Part shown: one piece after another, positions 1 to 10,890 of the stretch
How the letters are laid out: each line of letters starts with the position of its first letter
Position numbering within the stretch: position 1 is the stretch's first letter
Assembly: GCA_016946835.1 (NCBI GenBank)
Contig: JACVTC010000049.1
Location: 719,501-783,500 of the forward strand
Length of the DNA: 64,000 nucleotides
Direction: 5' to 3'
Source of the DNA: Neocallimastix lanati (nom. inval.)
Taxonomy: Eukaryota > Neocallimastigomycota > Neocallimastigomycetes > Neocallimastigales > Neocallimastigaceae
Position numbers and translations under genes: made by a program
Notes under the pieces: generated by a model
The model's database searches: none
Seen by the model: only the letters and a program-made list of their open reading frames with translations
What the model was told of the DNA's origin: nothing

Positions 1-461
1 ATTTAATTAAAATTTTTAATTTTACTACTTTTAGAAAAAATAATATTATTTAAATTGCTAATATAAAATTTATAATTATTCTTCGGATTTATAATATATT
101 GTTTATAAAATAAAAAACATATAATTGTATAAATATTTTCATTTTAAATTTAATTTTCATTAGTAATCATTAATAAAATTTTTAATTTGGAATTTTCCAA
201 AAAAAAATAGATAATATTGATAAGTTTAATAGTAATAAAAGAAATATTGATAAATATTCGATAAAGTATTAATAAAATTGATAAAATAAACTCTATAATA
301 ATGATAAGAATTTTAATAATAATAAGGTATTGATAAGATTAATAAAAATAATATTGGTAAGGAATTAATATTAATAATACTTTGAAATAGGATAATTTAA
401 TTTGTACTAATTAGGAATAAAAATTGAATTATTAGAATATAGAAAGTTCCAAAAAAATAAA
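1..461. other. AT-rich flank without gene
   Basis: No open frame, RNA gene or repeat copy was recognised here. The stretch is A/T-dominated sequence leading up to the target duplication of the first LTR element. Confidence 0.6.
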
Positions 462-466
462 AAATC

Positions 467-826
467 TGTTAGAAAATTAGTATTTTTAGTTTATAAATTT
501 AATTAACATTTTAATTAATATTTTTATTTTATTACAACTTTTATTATATTTTAAATATGAAATAGTTTATTATAAATAAATAGGATATATTATATTAATA
601 TATAGTTTATATAGTTTATGAATATAGTTTTAAAAATTTTTTTATTTTTATAAGCCTCTTTTATATAGTTAATATTAAAACATGTATTTAATGTATTAAA
701 ATATGTATGATCCATCAAATGTATTTGTATGTATAAATAACATTAAATTATGTATTCTTAAAAAATAAGTCTTTTGCTTCAAATAAATAAAGTTAATAAA
801 TAAACAAATATTGAGATTTTTTTACA
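467..826 (+). repeat. 5' LTR of gag-only element
   Basis: The LTR starts TGTTAGAAAATTAG and ends TTTTTTTACA. It holds a TATA-like GTATAAATAACATT around 731-746 and AATAAA-type signals near its end (AATAAATAAAG), which fits a U3-R-U5 layout with transcription start and polyadenylation inside the repeat. It matches 3233-3593 with few differences. Confidence 0.92.
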
Positions 827-841
827 GATTAAGAGTCTCAT
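827..841 (+). promoter_or_regulatory. Primer-binding site, half-tRNA-Lys(CUU)-like
   Basis: The first 15 bases after the LTR, GATTAAGAGTCTCAT, are the reverse complement of ATGAGACTCTTAATC. That is the anticodon stem-loop of eukaryotic tRNA-Lys(CUU) as I recall it, not a tRNA 3' CCA end. This resembles the half-tRNA priming known from Drosophila copia, where a tRNA cleaved near the anticodon loop is the primer. The tRNA identity is inferred from memory; the matching site in the unrelated element at 11961-11980 supports it. Confidence 0.6.
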
Positions 842-887
842 TTGACTCGATAAGCTTGTGTAGAAATTTAGAATACTTAGTTAATTA

Positions 888-990
888 GGAAATTTAGTAA
901 TTTAGTAATTTAGTAACTTAGTAACTTATTAACTTAGTAATTTAGTAATTTAGTAATTTAATTATTTAATAATTTAGCAATTTAGTATAA
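888..990 (+). repeat. Leader tandem repeat (TTTAGTAATT)n
   Basis: About ten degenerate copies of a 10-base unit TTTAGTAATT sit in the untranslated leader between the primer-binding site and the gag start. They add no open frame. They may be a packaging or spacer region, but no function can be read from the sequence. Confidence 0.8.
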
Positions 991-1175
991 TTAGGATATT
1001 TAAGATTAACAACACTTAAATATACACATAAGTGAATAAGAAACACATTAGAATTAAGAAATTAGTATTTGAATGTTTCTTATATAATTTAGTAATTAGT
1101 ATTTAGAAATAGTAATTAGAAATATATTATTACATTTAAAAAATGACCTGAACAACTAAAATAGTTCTTAATAGG

Positions 1176-3050
1176 ATGGAATATGTCCTAACAGAAGATA
1201 ACTACGATGAATGGTATGAAGACTTTATCCTCGAACTCCAAGGCGCTGGATTAAGTGAATACGTAGAAAAAAACATAGATGATATAGTAAAAGAAGTAGA
1301 GAAGAAATATACAACCAAAGATAAGAAGGGAAATGATATCTTATCTGAAGAAGGTGAAAATAAAATTAAGGAACATAAAATGAACAACTTCAAAGTTTTG
1401 AGTTTTTTAAGAAAATCTGTTTATGCAAAAATAAAATCCTTTATTAAAAGTAAGGAAGAAGAAAAAAATTCAGCATACTTAATATTAAAGGTACTAAAGA
1501 AGAAATACCACGAAGAAGAATTCAATGAAATACCAAAACTCTACAGAAGATTAGAAAATATGAAGGCCGAAAGCGATAAAGAAACTTTAGAATACATCGA
1601 AGAATTTTTAGAAATCAATCAAAAGTTAGGAAAATTAAATAATAAACTTAGCAATAGGGAAAAATTAAACTACTTGTTTAAAGGACTACCAGAGAAACAA
1701 TTAAATTTCTTAGAAATAAGATACAGTATCTCAGAAGACGTCGATGAAATATTAGAAGATATGAAGAAGCAAATTAGAAATCGTAGAATCTTTATCCCAG
1801 GAAAAAATAAAGAAAAACAAGAAGAAATATCACAAATATCCAAAGGAAAAATTAAGAATAAAAATAAAAACAAAGGCAATAATTACGAAAGTTGTGATGA
1901 AGACGATATCTGCGAGAAATTCAATAATAAAAGAAGTATAAATAATAAGAAAAAGCGCTGTTATTTATGTGATAGTGAAAACCATTTAGTTTACAACTGC
2001 CCCTTTAACCCTAAGAATCCTCATAACAACATTATACACATAGCAGAACAATTCCAAAAATTAAAAATTTCAGTTGATGAAATAAATGACATTGAATTAT
2101 GTTATGACAGTGATTCGGATAGCGATAGTAGTATAGTTAAAATAAAAGAAATAAATTTAATTGAAACTGAAAATAGTATAATGGAAACAAATTTAACTGA
2201 ATCTGGAAATAGTATCAAAGAAATAAATTCATGTGAAATAAGTACCACTTTAGAAGAAGAAGAAGAAAATAATAATTATAATCGATATTTAGAATTTAAA
2301 ACTATAGATGATACAAGAAAATCCAATTATGATACAAATTATTGTAATAACAGTAGTGAAAACAACAAATTTAAAAATAACACACCGAATAAAACAGAAA
2401 ACACAAATATTTTTCAAAAAGAAAATAATATTAATTATGATTTAAATAATTATTTTATTAATGGAATTTATGATAGCAATGAATATAATAACGGTAACTA
2501 TAAGAATTTAGGTATAAATAGTAACATACGCAATAATGAAATAGCAAGTATGAATAATAATATACATAATAATGAAATAGAAAGTATGAATAAAAATAAT
2601 ATTTCGAATAATTACCAAAATAATGAAAATAAAAATCCTGTTATGATAGATAAATGTATAATTGAATCATTTCAAGATAAAATAAACAAAACAAATTGTA
2701 AATTGAACAAATTATTGAAATGTTTGAGTGAAATTGAAGAAAAGAACAATAACATCCAGAAAATTATTAAAGAATATTTACAAATTATGAGATTTGATAA
2801 TGCTTATTATGAAAATTATAAAAAATATATGAAAACAATTAATCAATATAATAATATTTTAAATGTTAATTACAATAATCCAGGAAATGAAATTGAAAAA
2901 AGTGTAAACAAAAATAGTCTAGGCAAAAAAACTGGTAAAAATTATAAATATATGAAGAAAAATATGTTTTCAGAAAAAAATTTTTTAATAATAAAAATTT
3001 GTCAAAAATTGATCAAAAATCAAAAATTAATACGAATGAGCAAAATTTGA
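1176..3050 (+). CDS. Retrotransposon Gag polyprotein (zinc-knuckle)
   Basis: The predicted 624-aa protein would form the capsid of virus-like particles and bind element RNA. Residues about 1-210 are an acidic and basic helical region resembling Ty1/copia-type Gag (UBN2 group), including a GLPEKQLNFLEIRY segment. A CCHC zinc knuckle follows, with C262, C265, H270 and C275 (C-x2-C-x4-H-x4-C), after a lysine-rich stretch. The rest is an Asn/Glu/Ser-rich region and a possible coiled coil near residues 500-545. The ATG at 1176 is the first in frame and precedes the conserved-looking N terminus. At 2974-2987, A7T6 contains the -1 slippery heptamer A-AAT-TTT; the -1 frame stays open to a TAA at 3134-3136 and adds about 48 residues. 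No Pol follows in either frame. Confidence 0.88.
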   Translation: MEYVLTEDNYDEWYEDFILELQGAGLSEYVEKNIDDIVKEVEKKYTTKDKKGNDILSEEGENKIKEHKMNNFKVLSFLRKSVYAKIKSFIKSKEEEKNSAYLILKVLKKKYHEEEFNEIPKLYRRLENMKAESDKETLEYIEEFLEINQKLGKLNNKLSNREKLNYLFKGLPEKQLNFLEIRYSISEDVDEILEDMKKQIRNRRIFIPGKNKEKQEEISQISKGKIKNKNKNKGNNYESCDEDDICEKFNNKRSINNKKKRCYLCDSENHLVYNCPFNPKNPHNNIIHIAEQFQKLKISVDEINDIELCYDSDSDSDSSIVKIKEINLIETENSIMETNLTESGNSIKEINSCEISTTLEEEEENNNYNRYLEFKTIDDTRKSNYDTNYCNNSSENNKFKNNTPNKTENTNIFQKENNINYDLNNYFINGIYDSNEYNNGNYKNLGINSNIRNNEIASMNNNIHNNEIESMNKNNISNNYQNNENKNPVMIDKCIIESFQDKINKTNCKLNKLLKCLSEIEEKNNNIQKIIKEYLQIMRFDNAYYENYKKYMKTINQYNNILNVNYNNPGNEIEKSVNKNSLGKKTGKNYKYMKKNMFSEKNFLIIKICQKLIKNQKLIRMSKI

Positions 3051-3224
3051 AATTTAATTATAATGTACATGCGTTTGAATTTAAATCTGATTCGTTAGCT
3101 GAGAAAAATTTAGGTTGTACTACTACAAATAAGTAAAAATTATTAGCAAATTAGTAAGAATATAAAAATATTAATAAAAATAGCAAATTTTCTTATTAAA
3201 CAAAGATTTTACAATACTTTGTTT

Positions 3225-3232
3225 AGGGGGAA
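3225..3232 (+). promoter_or_regulatory. Polypurine tract of gag-only element
   Basis: AGGGGGAA lies directly against the 3' LTR start. Purine runs in this position prime plus-strand synthesis in LTR retrotransposons, and a G5 run is conspicuous in this AT-rich DNA. Confidence 0.85.
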
Positions 3233-3593
3233 TGTTAGAAAATTAGTATTTTTAGTTTATAAATTTAATTAACATTTTAATTAATATTTCTATTTTATTA
3301 CAACTTTTATTATAATTTTAAATATTAAATAGTTTATTATAAATAAATAGGATATATTATATTAATATATAGTTTATATAGTTTATGAATATAGTTTTAA
3401 AAATTTTTTTATTTTTATAAGCCTCTTTTATATAGTTAATATTAAAACATGTATTTAATGTATTAAAATATGTATGATCCATCAAATGTATTTGTATGTA
3501 TAAATAACATTAAATTATGTATTCTTAAAAAATAAGTCTTTTGCTTCAAATAAATAAAGTTAATAAATAAACAAATATTGAGATTTTTTAACA
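3233..3593 (+). repeat. 3' LTR of gag-only element
   Basis: It starts TGTTAGAAAATTAG and ends TTTTTTAACA, and is almost identical to 467-826, with a few substitutions and one-base length changes in A/T runs. It is followed by the AAATC target duplication at 3594-3598. Confidence 0.92.
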
Positions 3594-3598
3594 AAATC

Positions 3599-5655
3599 AA
3601 ATAATTTGTTTAAGGGTTAAATGAATCATGTATGATGAATAACCAAAATGACATTATTTTGGCATTCTTTATCAAATTACTGTAACAGATACATGGTAAA
3701 ATTAAGCCTATCCAATGATAGTCTTTTGATTACGTAACGTATCTATAAACAGTTAGCTAACAATTCTAGCTAATCAAATAACATCTTTACTTAATTTTCG
3801 TACATTAAACTTTATTATTTTATAGTTTATTTTATTATTAGATATTTAGTTATATATAGTTTTATTAAATGATTAGTAAATCAAGTTAAATTAAATAATT
3901 TACCAATCATTCATTTATTTATATGTATAAAAATAATTGTACTTGTAACGGTAACGCACTAGCGTTTCTATTAATGTAAATTGTTACAATAAATATTAAT
4001 ATTAATAAATAAAAATTAATTATTAAAAATAAATAAAGTATCTTAGCGTAAGCTCAGTAATTAATAACGAATAGAGTTATAAAGTGTTGCGCTATATTCT
4101 TAAGTGTCTAAATTAAATAATTTATAGTTAATTTTAGTGTTTATTTTAACAACTCGAATAGAGAGGTGTTAGATTATCTTAGTTTTGTTAGTCTATTATT
4201 CGTTATATTAGTTACATTAAACCGACCTTTTACAATTTATCTATTTTGTTTATTATCTTAATTTAGTTCTTATACTAAAAGTGATAATATTAGATTAAAT
4301 TTATAAAGAAAATAAAAAAAATAATTTAGAAATATTATTTGGTTTTCATATTTTAACTAAATTATTTATTATAATTTTTATTTCAATTTAAGTTTTATAA
4401 TAAATTAAATATTTTAGTGAATATTATTTATAAAATATCACTATTAATTATTAAATATATTTTGACAATTTTTATAAATTTATAAGTATTTATATTTTTA
4501 CAATAATTTAAAGTATTTACAATTTTTAATAATAAAACAATTAAGCATAATTATATTTATAAAAATAAACAATAAAATAAACAAATAAACAATTAATACA
4601 AGAATTATTATAAACAAAGAATTCATAATAATAAATAAAGAGAAAATTGTTTACAAGTTATTTACTTTTAATTAAACAGAAAATTAGTTAACATTAGTAT
4701 TTTATTATTTTAAAAATTAAAACAGAATTAAATTACAATTTCGAGTTTTAGAATTTAATTAAAATAAAATTTTTTATTGTGATTTTAATTTCAAATTTTA
4801 ATTTATTAATTTGTTATTGAGTAAGTTAGATGTTATTTGAGTTTTATAATTATTTTTAATTTAAGAATTCTAATCTGTATAACAATGTTGAAGTTCATCA
4901 TAAAAGGAGTGGAAACTACTAATAAATAAATAAATTAACTAATTAAATTACACTAAAAGAATTTATTATTATATATTATTAGTTTTATTTAAAGAATTAT
5001 TATAAAAAATTACATATACTTACATAATTATTTTATTGTTAAAAATAACTTTATTAATATTAATATTTATTTTGATAATAATATGGGAAACCTTTCTATT
5101 ATTTATTATTCCTATTTCATTTTAAATACAATTTCTACTAATTCTTTTCTCAGAAAGGCCCCCCATATAAGATATGAATTATACATTTATTTTATATTAT
5201 TTAATTACATAATTAAATCCAATCATATTAATTAATTACATAAATTTATGTTTAATATTATATAAAAATTAATATAAAAATTATTATATAGAATATAATA
5301 AAATTATTATAAGTAAAGAATATAATAATATATTTTTATATAAAAAATTATTTAGAAATTATGTTAAAAATATTATTATTATTTTATTCTTTATCTAGAT
5401 GCCCCTGCTAAGACTATTGCTATCCTATAGCAAAGGCAAAATTTCTTATATTATTAACCAAGTAATTTTTTTCTTTTTTTTAATTTTATTTAAATTTTTA
5501 AATAACTATATAATTAAATATATAATATATAGTATTTTTTTTTATAATATTTTCATTATTTCTTAAATTTAAAAATTTTTTATGTATTCTAAAATATATT
5601 TTAATATATGCATTAATTGAAATATTTAAATTAAATAATTTAATTTATATATTAC
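3599..5655. other. Unassigned sequence, possibly old element debris
   Basis: No coding frame was found. The base mix is less simple than elsewhere at 3600-4270 (for example GTAACGGTAACGCACTAGCG near 3954) and at 5085-5460 (GGCCCCCCATATAAG; GATGCCCCTGCTAAGACTATTGC). This suggests decayed LTRs or leaders, but I found no partner copies or target duplications. Confidence 0.4.
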
Positions 5656-5659
5656 CATA

Positions 5660-6310
5660 AATTAGTTTCATCCTACTAAAGGTTTGTGATCCGTGTAAAG
5701 AAGCATCGTATATTTGTTTCCAAAAATATATGATTTAAATTTTTTAACGCCGTAAGTCGCGGCTGTTCCTTCCAGATCAGTAATAGTATAATTTCTTTCT
5801 GACAGTTTTAAAGAGCGACTTACGAAGTGAATTGGTTTTTCATTGTTATTTTCATCCTTTTGAAGTAATACGCCTCTATTCCATCATAGGAAGTATCAAT
5901 TCTAATAATAAATTGTTTTTCAAAATCAGGCATAGTAATAATTGGAGCTGAAATTAATTTATTATTCATTAAAACTTTAAGTTTGAATAAAGATTTTGCA
6001 ATATTCACAAAGTTGAATATAAATATTTGATAATAACCAATTGCGCCGAGGATTGATTGTAATTGGGTAATATTTTTTTGGAGGAATCCATTCTAAAATA
6101 ACTTTTATTTTAACTTAAATTGGAGAAATACCATCAATCGACAAAGTATGTCCTAATAGTTCTACTTTTTCCTTAAAGAAATTACATCTTTCTAAGTTAA
6201 TCTTTAATCCATTTTCTTTAATAATTTCAAATACTTTTTTTAAGATCCTCGTTATTAAAATTAGTAGTAATTCCTCCCAAAGTACACCCATTTATAATAA
6301 TATTAGTAAT
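5660..6310 (-). pseudogene. Ty3/gypsy RT-RNase H remnant
   Basis: Read on the minus strand in changing frames, the segment shows the end of a gypsy reverse transcriptase (an NGLKINLERCNFFKEKVELLGH-like thumb segment near 6120-6220). RNase H follows, with a PIITMPDFEKQFIIRIDTSYDGI-like start; its first catalytic Asp lies in IRIDTSYDGI. A segment like TDLEGTAATYGVKKFK comes next, and the domain ends near 5665 in a TDHK-like stretch. Frameshifts and stops break it throughout, and neither the polymerase YxDD region nor integrase is present next to it. It is a dead fragment. Confidence 0.75.
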
Positions 6311-8898
6311 AAATAATAATCTAAAATACTTTTATTTATGAAAATTGTGAAATTAAATAATACTCTAATACTAATAGTTCTCTAAAAGTAAATTAAAAAT
6401 ATTTTTAAGAAATGGCTTGACCATTTCTAATGATATGAATAAGTATAAATAGTTGAGAAAAATGGATTTTGAAATTTTTTTTTTTTTTTTCATCTTTAAT
6501 TCATTAATTTTATCTTAAATTCTTTATCTTATATATTTAATTTTTTATTTTTAATTAAATAATTTTTATTAAATAAACAAATAAATAAAATAGTTTAAAA
6601 CCTTAATTTTTAATTTTTATTTTTTTTGTTATTTATGTGTTAACTTTTATATTAATTCTTATTCTGTCCCAAACCTCAACATTTTTTTTACGAAACTAAT
6701 AAATAATTAAAATTAGAAATAAATATTAAAAATAAAAGATAATTGATATTAATTAAATTAAATAATAAATATTACAACATTAAAATAATTATAAAATTAG
6801 TTATAAATTTTGATAAATGTATTATTAATTATTTTTATTTAATATTGTAATACTTTAATAATATTTTAATTTTTATTATTAAATTTTTATTATTAAATTT
6901 TTATTATTATTATAAAAAGAAATTTTTTAAAACATATCTTACAAATTAAATTTAAATTTAAAACGAAATACTTCTTCATTTGTGTATAACATTATTATTA
7001 TAATTAATTTTATAATAAACTCGATTAAGGTAAAAAATTTTATTTTATTTTATTTTCTCAACTTAATGAATTAGTCGTTAAGTTGTAGATAATAATCATA
7101 CTGAGTGATAATATTTAGTTAGATTATTTACATTTTGGTAAAGAATGGATTAATAACCTTTATTTTGTTATAAAATATTATTAATATGTTAAAAACAGGA
7201 CTGGTCGTATTTACTAACAGAATCAGGTTGATAAATCAATATAATATAACTATAAAGATATTAATAGAATAATAAAGCAAAATTAGAGTGATAAACTTAA
7301 AATTGCTTGTTTTAATTACTATATTATAAAATTAATAATTTGGTTTTATATAATAATTTTTTTTTATTTATTAATAAGGAAATATATAGTTATATTATAA
7401 TAGGTTAACTATAACCCTACAAAAAACAAAAAGATAAATTTTAATTTTCTTTTTATACTTTGTAAGTTTAAGAATATTGATAATAATAATATAAAGTTGA
7501 TAATAATAATATTTAGTATAATAAGTATATGTTTAATATATATTTAAATTTAATATATTAGCTAATATATATAATATAATATCAAAATTAAATATTTAAT
7601 ATAATATTTAATAATTAATTAAATTAATATAACCTAAATTAATACATAAGCATTAATTTATGAATTAAGGATGGCATGATCAAAGTGATCATGTTGAATA
7701 GTAATTTTTATTTATTAATAATATTTAAGTTTAATATGATATCATTAGTATCAGTAACAGTAAGCCTAAGCTGGTCTTAAGATGATCAAATAAACTTATA
7801 ATATGATAAGAATAAATAAAATTTAAAGAATAAATAATTAATTATAAATTGTTATTAATTATTTTATTATAATATTTTATATAGTTTATATACATGTATG
7901 AATATATTAAGATTAAAATGTATTATTTAATTAAATATTGTTAATTATTATTTTACTTTAGTATAAAAAGAATTGAAATTCCATCCTTTAAAATCTTTGT
8001 AAGATTATTAACCCTAACTTATTAACACTTGAAATGAAATCAATTTAAGAAAATTAATTAAAAAGAAATAAATGAAAATAAAAAATAATAATAATAATAA
8101 TTTAATTAATTATTAACCATTTTAATTAAAACTAAACTAAATTAATAATTAATATCCTTCTAAAAATTTCAAATAACCAAAATAATAAAAAAAATTTAAT
8201 AAATTGTAAATCATAAATAAACAAACTTATAAATATTTCAAAAATTAAAATTAAATAGTTAAATAATTGTTAAATTACTTTTATTTAAAAATAATTATTA
8301 TATTATTTATTTTATAATTCAACTTTTTATAAACAAATTGTAACTGGAACAACATTTTCAAACTCATCTTTATTAATATTTTAATTGTAAATATTGTTTA
8401 ATTTAATAATAAATTATTTTTTTTATTTCTCCTTTATTAATTTTATTATTTTTAATGTTTAAAAAACAAATAAAAATTATTATTAAAATTTAAATAAATT
8501 ATTATAAATAATAAATATTTTATTTTATTATTTTATTAGTTTTAATAATCATTTTCCCGTTATTAATTTAGATAAAATTAATAATTCAATAAATAAAGAT
8601 TAATATTAAAATTATAACAATCGTTTTATAAAGCAATTTGTGTTTAATAATAAAACATGTTTTACTTTTAAATTTCTTAAAATTTTTCTTATTTTTTTTT
8701 TTTTTTTTTTTTTTTTGTATTTATACTTTTATTCACTTCAACAAAATTTAATTTTTGTAAATGAAGAATATTAGCAATAAATCAAATAAATGACGAAATT
8801 TATAATTTAAAATTAATTAATAAACTAAAAATTAACAATTTATAATAATGACATAAATTAAATTATAAAATCATAAATAATTATTATAAAAAGTTAGT
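6311..8898. other. Gene-free AT-rich stretch with short inverted repeats
   Basis: No coding frame was recognised. A perfect hairpin AGAAATGG-CTTGA-CCATTTCT is at 6408-6428. A perfect inverted repeat CATGATCA-AAG-TGATCATG is at 7675-7693. The part from about 7690 to 8027 resembles a solo LTR (TGTTGAATAG...TTAACA), but no target duplication supports it. A dispersed repeat copy follows at 8037-8185. Confidence 0.5.
8037..8185 (+). repeat. Dispersed repeat, copy A
   Basis: From AAATCAATTTAAGAAAATTA onward this sequence matches 61714-61850 in the same orientation for about 140 bp, with scattered differences; weaker similarity extends upstream to a shared TTAACCC. The second copy lies inside the transposase inverted-repeat spacer. 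No coding capacity was seen. Confidence 0.7.
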
Positions 8899-8903
8899 AT
8901 TTT

Positions 8904-9071
8904 TATTAAACACAATAAATGAGAACAACACATTAAAATATTTTATTGTTAAGAATTTAAGATGGTTTTTATTTTATTATACAATTTTTACTTTATATAT
9001 ATACGTGCTTATTTAAATATTATTGATAAAATAACTTATTTTAATTTATATTAATTTTATATTATTTAACA
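8904..9071 (-). repeat. 3' LTR of copia element
   Basis: On the minus strand it starts TGTTAAATAATATAAAATTA and ends GTGTTTAATA. It matches 11981-12149 with about a dozen differences, enough to imply an older insertion than the gag-only element. Confidence 0.9.
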
Positions 9072-9081
9072 CTCCCTCTCA
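9072..9081 (-). promoter_or_regulatory. Polypurine tract of copia element
   Basis: On the minus strand, TGAGAGGGAG directly abuts the 3' LTR, the expected place for the plus-strand primer of a copia-type element. Confidence 0.85.
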
Positions 9082-9157
9082 AATCCAACTTTCAATTTTA
9101 TTTAGATATTAAAGTTTGATTTGATTTATAGTTATTATTATTATTCTTTATTTTTTA

Positions 9158-10203
9158 TCAGATTTTAAAAAGTAAATTATTTCTGAATCTATCCATTGAT
9201 GTACTATTTAGGTATTTTGTGAATCCATCTGCTAGATTGTTCTCAGACTTAATATATTTTAATTTTATTGTACATTTATTTATTAAATCTCTTACGTGGT
9301 GATATTTAATATCAATATGTTTAGATTTTGCGTTTATTGATCTATTCTGGCAATTATAGATAGCGGCCTTATTATCAGTATTTATAGTCACGGATTTTAT
9401 TTTAATATTTAATTCTTTAAAAGTGTTCATATACCACAAATTGTGTTTTGCACAATCACTAACACTTATATATTCCGATTCCGCCGTAGAAGTAGCAACG
9501 ACATGTTGCAATTTTGAATACCAACTTGTTGGTGAGTCACCGATCATCATTACGAAACCTGAAGTTGATTTCCTTGTCTCTTTCGTCTCCGGCATAATCA
9601 GCATCAGCAAAAACTCTTAAAGTTTTTTCATTTGAAAATTTTATACCATAATTCAAAGTGCCCTTTAGATATCTAAAAATTTTCTTCACATTGTGCCAGT
9701 CTTCTATTGTTGGGTTTTTACTTTTTCTTGCGGCTCTGACTACTGAGAATATTATATCTGGTCTTGTACATACAGCTAAATATAGTAAGTTTCCTATGGC
9801 ACTTCTATAACTTGTCTCATTGAAAGCTTTGCATCTATTTTTAATTTTATTTACAGGTTTTAAATTTCTTACTGGTTTAGTATTTGATAAATTGTATCTT
9901 TCAGTTAATTCCTTTATATATCCTTTTTGGTGTAGGATATATCCGTTCTTTTGTTTTTCGAATTTTATGACGATTACGAAATCAACTTCGCCTATATCTT
10001 TAATTTTATAAATATTTTTTCATATCTAATATTTCATTTTTCTTACCTATTATTAAAATGTCATCTACATAAACTGTTAATATACAAATAATTTCTTTGA
10101 TTTTATTTTCTTTTATGTACACACAGGGTTCGCTAATGAGCCTTTTAAAATTTATTTTTATTAATATTTCATTTTCCTTTTTTATTTCTTCTATCATTAT
10201 CAT
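9158..10203 (-). pseudogene. Copia RT (C-terminal part) and RNase H, broken
   Basis: The minus-strand segment begins inside reverse transcriptase with the catalytic Y-V-D-D at 10060-10071 (context LTVYVDDILIIGKKNE). It continues through connection-like sequence (SAIGNLLYLAVCTRPDIIFS near 9760) to RNase H at 9158-9610. RNase H shows ETRKSTSGFV, the TAESEY catalytic-Glu motif, a TDNKAA motif and the SKHIDIKYHHVRD segment, and ends at a stop near 9158. At least one frameshift (near 9600) separates RT from RNase H. The RT fingers and palm upstream of YVDD are missing, apparently removed by the deletion that joins it to the integrase end. Confidence 0.88.
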
Positions 10204-10245
10204 TGATTGTGAGAAAACTAGTTGATCGGATTGATTCAGAGTTTG

Positions 10246-10890
10246 TTATGTTTTTATTTTTATCGTTATCATTGTGTTCTGTAATAGTTTGATCTGAATA
10301 TTGATTTTATTATTGAGTTCTATTGGTGATAAGGTGATTATATTGTATAAATTGGGGTTATTGAAATTGTTAGTATTAAAATACTTACTGCTTCCCCTGA
10401 TTTCGGAAGAGGGAATAAAATTCGAAAAAATATTAGGGATACGAGAGATAAGTTTAGAATCGGCGGGATTATCTTCGAAAAATTCTACAGATCTTAAGAG
10501 AATAATTTCGTTCGTTTCTAGATTAAAGATTTTATAAACTGAGGAGAGAGGATGGTAGCCAAGGAAAATACTGGGAAGAGCATTATTTTCAAATTTGTTC
10601 CTGAAACATTTTGGTACGTAAAGGAACATTTTGCAACCAAAGACCTTAAATTGTGAATAATCAACTTTTGACTTAAAAAGAACTTCAAAAGGAATTTTTA
10701 TTATTAATGCCTGAATGTGGTATTCTGTTATGTATATAATTTGCAGTGTCAACGGCGCATTCCCAAAATCGGTGACTGAAGCCTTACATCATTTAAAAGA
10801 GCTTTGGCAAAAGAAATTAAAGTTCCATTAAACCTTTCAGCACGTCTATTTTGTTGAGGATTGTGAGGTAAAGGATTTTTCTAGTGTTTT
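10246..10890 (-). pseudogene. Copia integrase C-terminal part
   Basis: On the minus strand, a PHNPQQNRRAERFNGTL-like motif near 10800-10870 is the region around the catalytic Glu of copia integrases. After a frame change it is followed by the conserved downstream segment (PFEVLFKSKVDYSQFKVFGC, then FLGYHPLSSVYKIFNLET and RSVEFFEDN). The upstream zinc-binding and Asp-containing core is not recognisable between 10900 and 11170. The fragment ends in an Asn/Ile-rich linker before the RT fragment. Confidence 0.85.

Larger units (their letters stand above)
462..3598 (+). mobile_element. Complete gag-only LTR retrotransposon
   Basis: The 5-bp direct repeat AAATC lies at 462-466 and 3594-3598 and bounds a pair of nearly identical ~360-bp LTRs (467-826 and 3233-3593), each starting TGTTAG and ending CA. 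Between them are a primer-binding site flush with the left LTR, a repeat-rich leader, one long gag reading frame and a polypurine tract flush with the right LTR. No protease, integrase, reverse transcriptase or RNase H is present in the ~2.4-kb interior, so this is a non-autonomous element that must borrow Pol in trans. Near-identical LTRs and an intact gag suggest recent insertion. A solo LTR of the same family is at 27895-28252. Confidence 0.93.

Noticed and set aside
7692-8027. Possible solo LTR (TGTTGAATAG...TTAACA)
   Set aside because: The flanks GATCA and CTTGA do not match, and similarity to the 61.7-kb repeat crosses the proposed end.
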